DNA from: Rhodoferax ferrireducens
GTDB taxonomy: Bacteria; Pseudomonadota; Gammaproteobacteria; Burkholderiales; Burkholderiaceae_C
Reading direction: 5' to 3'
DNA length: 33,072 nt
Assembly: GCF_003347515.1 (NCBI RefSeq)
Contig: NZ_QEII01000280.1
Location: forward strand, 1 to 33,072
The stretch's first letter is position 1, and the number at the start of each line of letters is the position of its first letter. Made by a program: the position numbers and the translations under genes. The notes under the pieces are model-generated. The model made no database searches. It had not been told where the DNA came from and saw only the letters and a program-made list of their open reading frames with translations. This document shows positions 25,164-32,952 of the stretch, piece after piece.

Positions 25164-26494
25164 AAGCGCCGGCACCTCACTCATTGCGGACGCGACTGCT
25201 GTGGTGGTTGCTGGTCGCCATTCTGCTGACGGCGGTGGCGCAAGCCTCGATCGCCTACCGCACGGCGCGTGCCGAAGCCGACGACATCTTCGATTACCAC
25301 ATGCAGCAGATGGCGATGTCCTTGCGCTCGGTGCTGCCCCTTAACGCGGACGGCGCTGGGATGGACGGGCCCCGCATCGGAGAGAACGCCGACTTCGTCG
25401 TGCAGGTGTGGACCGCCAATGGCTTGCGCGTGTTCCAGTCAACCGCGCGCGCCGCGCTGCCAGACCGGGCCGCGCCCGGATTTTCTGATTTGAAAGTGCA
25501 AGGCACCACCTACCGGGTGTTCTCGATGCAGACGGAGTCCCAGACCATCCAGATTGCGCAGGATATGGCCGCCCGCCGCGAGATGGCCAGCACGCTGGCC
25601 TTGCGCACGGTGGCGCCGATTGCCGTGATGGCGCCCCTGCTGATGCTGGTCGCGTGGTGGGTGGTAAGCGTCTCGCTGGCACCGGTATCGCGGGTGCGGC
25701 GCCAAGTGGCCGCACGTCAGGCGGACGACCTCACGGAGTTGAGCGAGGCCGACTTGCCGGATGAAATACGGCCGTTGGTGCATGAGCTCAATCTCCTGTT
25801 CCGCCGGGTGCGACGCGCCTTCGATGCGCAGAAAAGCTTCGTCGGCGACGCCGCCCACGAGTTGCGCTCGCCGCTCGCGGCGCTGAAACTGCAGGCGCAG
25901 AGCCTGCGGCGCGCCTCCGACGTGGCGACGCGGGAAGTGGCGGTGGGCCGGTTAACCGCAGGCATCGACCGCGCATCGCGCCTGGTGGAGCAACTGCTGG
26001 TGCTGGCACGTCAGCAAGCCACTGCGGCCACGGGTGACAAACCCGAACTGGTCGTGCTGTCCGACATTGCACGGCTCGTGGTGGCCGACTCGGCCGCGGC
26101 TGCGCAGACCCGCCGGATTGACCTGGGCCTGAGCCAGGCTGACGAGGGCAAGGTCACCGGGCATGCACAAGCACTGCGCATTCTGCTGCGCAATCTGGTG
26201 GACAACGCCATCAAATACACACCGCCCGGCGGCCGGGTGGACGTGGAGGTCAGCCGGGTTGCCGATCGCCTGGTGCTGACCGTGGACGACAGTGGCCCGG
26301 GGATTCCCGAGCAGGACCGCGAACGCGTGCTGGACCGCTTTTACCGCGTCGCCGGGACAGAAACCACGGGCAGCGGGCTCGGCCTGGCGATCGTCAAGTC
26401 CATCGCTGATTTGCATGGCACCCTGCTGTCACTGGATCATTCGTCACGGCTGGGCGGACTGAGGGTGGCGGTGAGCTTCCCGACCGGCAAATAA
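25160..26494 (+). CDS. Sensor histidine kinase (QseC/TctE-like)
   Basis: A 444-residue membrane kinase partnered with the regulator at 24498. Membrane spans lie at about 12-32 and 150-172, enclosing a periplasmic sensor of about 115 residues (TctE N-terminal type). A HAMP-like linker covers about 173-222, HisKA has His233 (DAAHELRSPLAAL), and the ATPase domain has N-box NLVDNAIKY (Asn349), G1 DSGPG at 377-381 and G2 GSGLGLA at 404-410. All catalytic motifs are intact. The start overlaps the regulator's stop codon by four bases and follows GGGGGCAGG. The ligand is unknown; TctE relatives respond to carboxylates, which would suit the hydroxy-acid oxidase gene downstream, but this is an inference. 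Confidence 0.95.
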   Translation: MKAPAPHSLRTRLLWWLLVAILLTAVAQASIAYRTARAEADDIFDYHMQQMAMSLRSVLPLNADGAGMDGPRIGENADFVVQVWTANGLRVFQSTARAALPDRAAPGFSDLKVQGTTYRVFSMQTESQTIQIAQDMAARREMASTLALRTVAPIAVMAPLLMLVAWWVVSVSLAPVSRVRRQVAARQADDLTELSEADLPDEIRPLVHELNLLFRRVRRAFDAQKSFVGDAAHELRSPLAALKLQAQSLRRASDVATREVAVGRLTAGIDRASRLVEQLLVLARQQATAATGDKPELVVLSDIARLVVADSAAAAQTRRIDLGLSQADEGKVTGHAQALRILLRNLVDNAIKYTPPGGRVDVEVSRVADRLVLTVDDSGPGIPEQDRERVLDRFYRVAGTETTGSGLGLAIVKSIADLHGTLLSLDHSSRLGGLRVAVSFPTGK

Positions 26495-26573
26495 TTTCAA
26501 CACGTCTCCGCCAGATTTCACGCCCTGCGCGCCGGGTAGCACTTACCATGCAGGCCAATCAAAGGAGACTTGC

Positions 26574-27743
26574 ATGACCGTGATCACCAATATCGAAGAC
26601 CTGCGCGTGCTGGCGCAAAAGCGCGTGCCCCGCATGTTCTACGACTACGCCGATTCCGGCTCGTGGACCGAGGATACCTACCGCGCCAATTCCGCCGATT
26701 TTCAGAGCATCAAGCTGCGCCAGCGCGTGGCGGTGAACATGGACAACCGCAGCACCGCCACCCAGATGGTGGGCCTGGACGTGAAGATGCCGGTGGCCAT
26801 CGCCCCGGTCGGTCTGACCGGCATGCAGCACGCAGACGGCGAGATCCACGCCGCCAAGGCGGCCGAAAAATTCGGCATCCCGTTCACGCTGTCCACGATG
26901 AGCATCTGCTCGATTGAAGACATCGCCGAAAACACGACAGCACCCTTCTGGTTTCAGCTCTATATGATGCGCGACCGCAAGGCGATGGCGCGCATGATCG
27001 AACGCGCGCGCGCCGCCCGCTGCAGCGCCTTGGTGCTGACACTCGACCTGCAAGTGATCGGACAGCGCCACAAGGACCTGAAGAACGGCCTTACCGCGCC
27101 GCCCAAGCCGACGCTGTCCAACATCGTCAACCTGATGACCAAACCACGCTGGTGCCTGGGCATGCTGGGCACGCGCCGGCACACCTTCCGCAACCTGGTG
27201 GGCCACGTCGAAGAGGTGACCAACATGAGTTCGCTGGCCTCATGGACCAATGAGCAATTCGACCCGCGACTGTCGTGGGCCGATGTTGAATGGGTGCGCA
27301 AGCTGTGGGGCGGCAAACTCATCCTGAAAGGCATCATGGACGTCGAAGACGCCCGCCTGGCGGTGGCCAGCGGGGCCGATGCCCTGATCGTCAGCAATCA
27401 CGGCGGACGCCAGCTCGATGGCGCACCTTCCAGCATCGCCGCGTTGCCCGCCATCGTCGAGGCCGTGGGTTCGCAGATTGAGGTCTGGATGGACGGCGGC
27501 ATTCGGTCCGGGCAAGACGTGCTCAAGGCCCGGGCGCTGGGCGCCAAGGGCACGATGATCGGCCGCGCCATGGTCTATGGCCTGGGCGCCATGGGCGAGG
27601 CCGGCGTCACCAAGGCGCTGCAGATCATCCACAAGGAACTGGACATCACGATGGCCTTTTGCGGCCACACCAATATCAACACAGTGGACAAAGGCATCTT
27701 GCTGCCGGGCACCTACCCTAAAGCATCTGCGACACCAGCTTGA
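26574..27743 (+). CDS. lldD: FMN-dependent L-lactate dehydrogenase / 2-hydroxy-acid oxidase
   Basis: A 389-residue flavoenzyme of the LldD/glycolate-oxidase family, oxidising L-lactate or another 2-hydroxy acid. The catalytic set is present: Tyr23, Tyr130, Asp158 in TLDL, Lys252 (KGIMD), His276 with Arg279 in SNHGGRQLDG, and the phosphate-binding DGGIRSGQDV at 308-317. The final segment contains AFCGHTNINTVDKGIL. Length fits LldD. AAAGGAG precedes ATG 26574. It follows the two-component pair by 79 bases on the same strand. Its last 26 bases overlap the 3' end of the opposite-strand acyl-CoA-synthetase-like gene. It could be a paralogue acting on mandelate or glycolate, so the symbol is tentative. 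Confidence 0.88.
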   Translation: MTVITNIEDLRVLAQKRVPRMFYDYADSGSWTEDTYRANSADFQSIKLRQRVAVNMDNRSTATQMVGLDVKMPVAIAPVGLTGMQHADGEIHAAKAAEKFGIPFTLSTMSICSIEDIAENTTAPFWFQLYMMRDRKAMARMIERARAARCSALVLTLDLQVIGQRHKDLKNGLTAPPKPTLSNIVNLMTKPRWCLGMLGTRRHTFRNLVGHVEEVTNMSSLASWTNEQFDPRLSWADVEWVRKLWGGKLILKGIMDVEDARLAVASGADALIVSNHGGRQLDGAPSSIAALPAIVEAVGSQIEVWMDGGIRSGQDVLKARALGAKGTMIGRAMVYGLGAMGEAGVTKALQIIHKELDITMAFCGHTNINTVDKGILLPGTYPKASATPA

Positions 27744-30396
27744 AATCGGCATCTTCCGCGAACGATTTGACGTGGAAGCCCAGACTGCGCATCAGCTTGA
27801 GCATGGCGGGGTTGTTGGCCAGCACCAGGCCTTCAATCTCCGTCAGCCCCTTCTCACGGGCGAAGTCCATGATGGACAGCATCAGCCGTGAGCCCAGACC
27901 CTTGCCCTTGAAGTCGTCGGACACCACCAGCGAGAACTCGCAACTGGTGCGGTCCGGGTTGGTAATGTAGCGCGACACGCCCACAATACGGTTCACCTCG
28001 GTCTCTCGCCCATCAGCGCCGGACCGACGTTCGCGATAGACCGCCACCAGCGCCATTTCGCGGTCGTAGTCAATCAGAGTGAAGCGCGAGAGCATGGTGG
28101 CGGGCAATTCCTGCATGCTGGAGACAAAGCGGAAGTAACGACTCTCGGGCGAGAGCTTGCGTACAAACTCCTGCAGCATGCTGGCGTCGTCCGGGTGCAC
28201 CGGGCGCACCGTGTATTCACCCCCACCATGCAGCGGCCACACTTGCTCGTGCTGCGACGGATACGGCAGGATCGCCAGGTGGTTGTAGTGGCGCATGGAC
28301 GGTGGCGCGTTGTCGATCACGATGCGCGCATCCACCGCCAGCGCGCCGGACTCGTCCACGATGATGGGGTTGATGTCCATCTCGCGCAGTTGCGGCAGCT
28401 CGCACACCATTTCAGACACCCGCAACAGCACCTGCTCCAGTGACTCCATGTTGACCGGCGCCGCACCGCGCCATTCACCCAGTGTCTCGGCCACGCGGGA
28501 GCGCTCGATCAGACTGCGCGCCAGGAACTGGTTCAGCGGCGGCAACTCCATGGCGCGGTCGTCGATCAGCTCGATCATGGTGCCGCCGGCGCCAAAGGCG
28601 ATCACCGGACCAAACGGGTCGTCGGTGACCAGGCCGATGTATATCTCACGCCCGCGCTTTTTGCTGGCCATGTTCTGAATCGTGACGCCATTGATGCGCG
28701 CCTCCGGCAATAACTTGCTCACCGCCTGCATCATCTCGATATAGGTGTCGCGCACGCCCACGGCGTTCAGCACGTTGAGTACCACGCCCTGCACGTCAGA
28801 CTTGTGGCTGATGTCGGGCGAGTCGATCTTGAGTGCCACTGGAAAGCCCAGCTGGGTCGCGATCATGATGGCTTCGTTAACGTTGCGCGCCAGGATAGTC
28901 TTGGTCACCGGAATATGAAACGCCGCCAGCAGCGCCTTGGACTCCATCTCGGTCAGCACCTTGCGGCGCTCGGCCAGCACACTTTCAATCAGCATGCGGG
29001 CACCCTCGACATCGGGCTTGGCCAGATCGGACAAGGGCGGCGGTGTTTGCTGCAGCAGTTGCTGGTTTTGGTAGAAGGACGCGATGTTGCCAAAAGCGCC
29101 CACGGCGGCTTCAGGCGTGCGAAAGGTCGGAATCGCCGCCTCGTTCAAGATATTTCGGGCTTCGCCGACGCTGGCGTCGCCCATCAGGCACGTCAACAGC
29201 GGTTTGCCCAGCTGTTTGTTGGCGTCCGCCAGTGCGGCGGCAATGGTCCCACTGTCCATGCCGATTTTTGGGGAAAAAATCGCCAGCACGCCATCGACCT
29301 GGCGCGCTTTGCCAGCTGCCTCGATCGCCGCCTTGAAATGCTCCGGTCCGGCCTCTTCCGAGACATCAATCAGGTCACTCAAAGTCGCCAGCGATGGCAA
29401 TTGGGTTTTGAGCGCCTGCGCCTGCTCAGCGGTGAGGCTGGCCAGCTGCAAATTGATTTCACTGACCCAATCCGCGGCCAGCACGCCTGGCCCGCCGCCA
29501 TTGGTCACGATCGCCAGCCGCCGCCCCACCGGCCGGTAACGCGAGGCCAGGCATTTGGCGGCAGAGAACAGTTGCACAAACGAGCGCACCCGCACGGCGC
29601 CGGCGCGGCGCAAGGCGGCGTCAAACACATCATCGCTGCCAACAATGGAGCCCGAATGCGTGAGCGCAGCCCGGTTACCCGGCGGCTTGCGCCCGGCTTT
29701 GAGTACCACCACCGGCTTGGCATTGGCGGCGGCGCGCAGGGCGCTCATGAAACGGCGCGCGCTGCTGATGCCTTCCAGATACACCACGATGCTGTGGGTG
29801 TGCGCATCGGCGGCCAGAAAATCCAGCACCTGAGCCATGTCAACAGCGGTATTGGGACCCAGCGACACCACGGTCGAAAAGCCCACGCCATTTTTCTGCG
29901 CCCAATCAAGAATGGAAGAGGTCAAGGCCCCCGATTGCGACACCAGCGCCAGCGGGCCTTGTGCGCACAAGTTGCCCGCCACACTGGCATTGAGCTGCAA
30001 ATGCGGGCGCTGAAAGCCCAGGCAATTCGGCCCCAGCAGATGCACGCCGTCGCGCCGCGCGATTTTGTGCAATTCGGCGGCCTGCGCGGCGTCGATGCCG
30101 CTGGAGATCACCAGGGCGGCACGGCACTTGATGCGGCCGGCGATTTCAAGGGCTGAGGCCACCTCGGCCGGCGGCAGGACAATGATCGCCAGATCGGCCT
30201 GGGTATGGGCCAGATCGGCCAGCGTGCCGCTGGAATGAATATCCAGAAACACCACCGTGCCCGTGAAGCGCTGTGCCACCAGTGCGCGGTGCAAAGCCAC
30301 TGCCTGCAGTGTCTGCGAAGCCGGATCGTCCGCCTTGCCGGCAAATACAACGATGGATTTTGGCGAGAAAAGCGGCGTGAGAAAGTGCTGATCCAT
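27718..30396 (-). CDS. Pat-like ADP-forming acyl-CoA synthetase/GNAT acetyltransferase fusion
   Basis: An 892-residue fusion. A CoA-binding domain (about 5-130), a succinyl-CoA-ligase-like domain (about 145-290, LVSQSGALTS at 151-160), an ATP-grasp domain (about 470-695, GFPVALKIDSPDISHKSD region) and a C-terminal GNAT domain (about 725-885, with acetyl-CoA loop DDFKGKGLGSRLM and conserved Glu820). The domain order and length match Pat/PatZ protein lysine acetyltransferases (886 residues in E. coli), which silence acetyl-CoA synthetase. Unusually, His247 in THSGSIVG is at the position that carries phosphate in active ADP-forming synthetases. Product may thus be a regulator, an enzyme or both. 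ATG 30396 is preferred to GTG 30444, but both lack a strong ribosome binding site. Divergent from the prenyltransferase, convergent with lldD. Confidence 0.9.
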   Translation of the reverse strand: MDQHFLTPLFSPKSIVVFAGKADDPASQTLQAVALHRALVAQRFTGTVVFLDIHSSGTLADLAHTQADLAIIVLPPAEVASALEIAGRIKCRAALVISSGIDAAQAAELHKIARRDGVHLLGPNCLGFQRPHLQLNASVAGNLCAQGPLALVSQSGALTSSILDWAQKNGVGFSTVVSLGPNTAVDMAQVLDFLAADAHTHSIVVYLEGISSARRFMSALRAAANAKPVVVLKAGRKPPGNRAALTHSGSIVGSDDVFDAALRRAGAVRVRSFVQLFSAAKCLASRYRPVGRRLAIVTNGGGPGVLAADWVSEINLQLASLTAEQAQALKTQLPSLATLSDLIDVSEEAGPEHFKAAIEAAGKARQVDGVLAIFSPKIGMDSGTIAAALADANKQLGKPLLTCLMGDASVGEARNILNEAAIPTFRTPEAAVGAFGNIASFYQNQQLLQQTPPPLSDLAKPDVEGARMLIESVLAERRKVLTEMESKALLAAFHIPVTKTILARNVNEAIMIATQLGFPVALKIDSPDISHKSDVQGVVLNVLNAVGVRDTYIEMMQAVSKLLPEARINGVTIQNMASKKRGREIYIGLVTDDPFGPVIAFGAGGTMIELIDDRAMELPPLNQFLARSLIERSRVAETLGEWRGAAPVNMESLEQVLLRVSEMVCELPQLREMDINPIIVDESGALAVDARIVIDNAPPSMRHYNHLAILPYPSQHEQVWPLHGGGEYTVRPVHPDDASMLQEFVRKLSPESRYFRFVSSMQELPATMLSRFTLIDYDREMALVAVYRERRSGADGRETEVNRIVGVSRYITNPDRTSCEFSLVVSDDFKGKGLGSRLMLSIMDFAREKGLTEIEGLVLANNPAMLKLMRSLGFHVKSFAEDADFKLVSQML

Positions 30397-30494
30397 ATTG
30401 ATATATCTTAATTTTTGTCGTGGATTCGAGCTTAACGCGTCCACGCCCCCACGGCCTTGACTTGGCGCATATCCATACGCGCTATCCTCAAAGC

Positions 30495-31388
30495 ATGCGC
30501 AAACTAATTCGCTGGCTGGGTCCAGCGCGACTCCCCTTCTTGGTGCTGACGCCGGCCTGCATTGTGCTAGGCGTCGCCTGTGTGCAATGGACCCAGGGCC
30601 GGGTCAATTGGCCGGAAGCGTTGTTGGTGCTGCTGGGCGCGGTGGCCGCGCACATCAGCGTCAACGCGTTCAACGAATACCAGGATTTTCACAGCGGCCT
30701 GGACGCGCTGACCCAGCGCACGCCCTTCAGCGGCGGTAGCGGCGTGTTGCCCGCCCACCCCGAACTGGCGCGCAGCACACTGGCGATGGCCATCGTGTGC
30801 CTGGGTATCAGCATCGGCGTGGGTTTGTATTTTGTTGCGCTGCGCGGCGCCGCCTTGTTGCCGCTGGGCATGGCCGGCGTGGCGCTGGTGCTGGCCTACA
30901 CGCAGTGGATCACGCGCCACCCGCTGTTGTGCCTGTTCGCACCCGGCCTGGGCTTTGGCCCCTTGATGATTCTGGGCACCCATGTGGCACTGACCGGCCA
31001 CTACGCGGCCAGCGCCGCTGCGGCATCGCTGGTGCCCTTCTTTCTCGTCAACAACCTGCTGCTGCTCAACCAGTTCCCGGACGCGGACGCCGACCGGCGC
31101 GTGGGCCGCCGCCATATTCTGGTGACGTCAGGCCCGGCCGTGGCGGCCCGCTGGTATGGGGTGCTGACGGTGCTGGCGTTTGCCAGCATGCCGCTGGGTG
31201 TCCTGCTTGGCCTGCTGCCCGCGGGTGCTCTGCTCGGCCTCTTGGCGCTGGTTCTGGCCTGGCCGACAGCGCGTGACGTGCTGGCGCACGCGCTGGATGT
31301 GGAGCGCCTGCTGCCGGCCATGGGCCGCAACGTACTGATCAACCTGCTGACGCCGGTGTTGATGGCCATTGGGATCGTGATGTCGTGA
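30495..31388 (+). CDS. UbiA-superfamily prenyltransferase (MenA-like)
   Basis: A 297-residue integral membrane protein with about eight or nine hydrophobic spans and both UbiA metal-binding motifs: NEYQDFHSGLD at 60-70 (NxxxDxxxxxD, Asn60, Asp64, Asp70) and PDADADRRVGRR near 195-206 (Asp196, Asp198, Asp200). It should attach a polyprenyl chain to an aromatic acceptor at the inner membrane. The surrounding pattern (NAFNEYQD, TPFSGGSGVL) resembles MenA-type enzymes more than UbiA proper, yet no menaquinone genes are nearby. ATG 30495 lacks a strong ribosome binding site. Its stop codon overlaps the GTG start of dinB (GTGA), so the two are translationally coupled. Confidence 0.87.
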   Translation: MRKLIRWLGPARLPFLVLTPACIVLGVACVQWTQGRVNWPEALLVLLGAVAAHISVNAFNEYQDFHSGLDALTQRTPFSGGSGVLPAHPELARSTLAMAIVCLGISIGVGLYFVALRGAALLPLGMAGVALVLAYTQWITRHPLLCLFAPGLGFGPLMILGTHVALTGHYAASAAAASLVPFFLVNNLLLLNQFPDADADRRVGRRHILVTSGPAVAARWYGVLTVLAFASMPLGVLLGLLPAGALLGLLALVLAWPTARDVLAHALDVERLLPAMGRNVLINLLTPVLMAIGIVMS

Positions 31389-32638
31389 GCGCGCCGCCTG
31401 GCGGCCTGATACGCCGCATCGCCCACCTCGACATGGACGCCTTTTATGCCTCCGTCGAATTGCTGCGCTACCCGCAGCTCAAGGGTCTGCCGGTGGTGAT
31501 TGGGGGCGGTCGCCGCGCCGAGGACGAAACACTGCGCCAGACTTATGAGGGCCACACCCTGGCCGATATTCCGCTGGCTGCCTTCCCCCGGCTGAAAGAT
31601 TACACGGGCCGTGGCGTCATCACCACCGCCACTTACGCGGCGCGCCAGTTTGGTGTGGGCTCGGCACTGGGCCTGATGAAAGCCGCCAAACTGTGTCCGC
31701 AGGCGATATTGCTGCCGGTGGACTTTGCCGAAATCCGCAAGTACTCGCGCGCCTTCAAGGCCATCATTCTCGACATCGCACCACTCATGGAAGACCGCGG
31801 CGTGGACGAGGTCTACATCGACTTCACCGAGGTGCCCGGCGGCCAGCGCGAAGGCGGCCGCGTGCTGGCGCGCCTGATCCAGAAAACCATTTTTCAGCAG
31901 ACCGGCCTGACCTGCTCGGTCGGCGTGGCGCCCAACAAGCTGCTGGCCAAGATGGCCAGCGAGTTCAACAAACCCAACGGCATCTCCATCGTTTTCGAAG
32001 GCGATCTGCAGCAAAAAATCTGGCCGCTGGCGTGTCGCAAGATCAACGGCATTGGCCCCAAGGCGGATGAAAAATTGAAAGGTCTGGGGATTCAAACTAT
32101 TGGCGATCTGGCGCAGAAAGAACTGCAATGGCTGATCGACCATTTTGGCCAGAAAACCGGTGCCTGGATGTTTGACGCCGCTCAGGGCCGGGACACGCGT
32201 CCGATCGTGCTGGAGAGCGAGCCGGTGTCGATCAGCCGCGAGACCTCGTTTGAGCGCGACTTGCACGCGGTGCGTGACAGAGCCGAACTCGGCGCCATCT
32301 TCACTCGCCTGTGCGAACAGCTCGCCGATGATTTGCAGCGCAAAGGCTATGTCGGCAGGACCATCGGCATCAAGCTGCGTTTCGCCGATTTCCAAAGCGT
32401 CACCCGCGACAAGACTTTGGACAGTTACACCGCCGACGCGCAAACCATTCGCCAGACCGCCGGGCAATGCCTCAAACGCGTGCCGCTGGACAAGCGCCTG
32501 CGCCTGCTGGGGGTGCGCGTGGGCTCGCTGGTGAAGGCGGGAGACGCCGAAACGGATGACGAAAACAGGCCTTCAGTCCACGGCATATCGGTGTCATCAA
32601 CGACTGATTCGATAGCGAAAATCAGTCAGCTTTTTTGA
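31385..32638 (+). CDS. dinB: DNA polymerase IV (Y-family)
   Basis: A 417-residue translesion polymerase. Catalytic acids are Asp16 in HLDMDAFYASVE and Asp140/Glu141 in GVDEVYIDFTE; Tyr21 sits at the steric-gate position. The finger region RGVITTATYAARQFGV, palm CSVGVAPNKLLAKMASEFNKP, the HhH region INGIGPKADEKLKGLGI and a little-finger domain follow, ending in ISQLF, a plausible beta-clamp-binding tail (QLF). Between GGGRR and RGVITT there is an insertion of roughly 30 residues (about 43-73) relative to E. coli DinB; I associate this with betaproteobacteria. The start is GTG 31385, overlapping the prenyltransferase stop. Being second in its operon, it shows no LexA site of its own in the visible upstream sequence. 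Confidence 0.96.
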   Translation: MSAPPGGLIRRIAHLDMDAFYASVELLRYPQLKGLPVVIGGGRRAEDETLRQTYEGHTLADIPLAAFPRLKDYTGRGVITTATYAARQFGVGSALGLMKAAKLCPQAILLPVDFAEIRKYSRAFKAIILDIAPLMEDRGVDEVYIDFTEVPGGQREGGRVLARLIQKTIFQQTGLTCSVGVAPNKLLAKMASEFNKPNGISIVFEGDLQQKIWPLACRKINGIGPKADEKLKGLGIQTIGDLAQKELQWLIDHFGQKTGAWMFDAAQGRDTRPIVLESEPVSISRETSFERDLHAVRDRAELGAIFTRLCEQLADDLQRKGYVGRTIGIKLRFADFQSVTRDKTLDSYTADAQTIRQTAGQCLKRVPLDKRLRLLGVRVGSLVKAGDAETDDENRPSVHGISVSSTTDSIAKISQLF

Positions 32639-32692
32639 GAATTCGGGAGACCGGACGCCTGCAGGATTGACACCTTCGTACCGGAGGTTCCC

Positions 32693-32752
32693 ATGACTCC
32701 GCTGGAATATCAGATGTGGGACACCAAGCTCATTCTGTGGGTGCTTGGGTGA
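32693..32752 (+). pseudogene. Tiny ORF or broken small membrane-protein gene
   Basis: A 19-codon frame (MTPLEYQMWDTKLILWVLG) starts at an ATG with a near-perfect ribosome binding site (CCGGAGG five bases upstream) in the tail after dinB. Reading one frame over from the end gives WVMAVALALTLGCALRW, which would extend the hydrophobic segment. This suggests a small membrane protein broken by a frameshift, or simply a leader-size peptide. No homologue is recognised. Confidence 0.3.
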
Positions 32753-32809
32753 TGGCGGTTGCGTTGGCTCTCACGCTCGGCTGTGCGTTGCGCTGGCCCG
32801 GCCGGGCTG

Positions 32810-32867
32810 GCGCAGGGTGCGGGGGCTCATGCGCTTCGCTTTTTGAAATCGCCCCTACCCCCTGCGC
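32810..32867. other. Imperfect long stem-loop
   Basis: GCGCAGGGTGCGGGGGC (32810) and GCCCCTACCCCCTGCGC (32851) pair over their outer 8 and inner 5 positions around a 4-base mismatch, enclosing a 24-base loop. It lies after dinB and the tiny ORF, so it could be a terminator or RNA hairpin; no T-tract follows. Confidence 0.35.
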
Positions 32868-32903
32868 CACCCCAGCCTGGAGTGCTGCGGTTGACGTTGT
32901 TAC

Positions 32904-32952
32904 GTTTGCTATGTTTTCAATAGCTACTTGCGCAATATTTACAGAGGGCGCT
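32904..32952 (+). repeat. Dispersed Comamonadaceae-type repeat, copy 4 (truncated)
   Basis: GCTATGTTTTCAATAGC and CTACTTGCGCA are intact, then AGGGCGCT, but the expected GAGGCC end is missing: the similarity stops where the IS30-like end begins. Confidence 0.75.

Noticed and set aside
28804..30156. A 450-codon plus-strand frame opposite the Pat-like gene
   Set aside because: Low-complexity, Gln/His/Arg-rich translation without family features; the opposite strand has convincing domains.
30442..30494. A promoter TTGACT (30457) for the prenyltransferase
   Set aside because: No acceptable -10 box at a 16-18 base spacing; too weak to annotate.
31001..32467. A 488-codon minus-strand frame opposite dinB and the prenyltransferase end
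   Set aside because: Antisense shadow of dinB; crosses two coupled real genes and has no recognisable domain.
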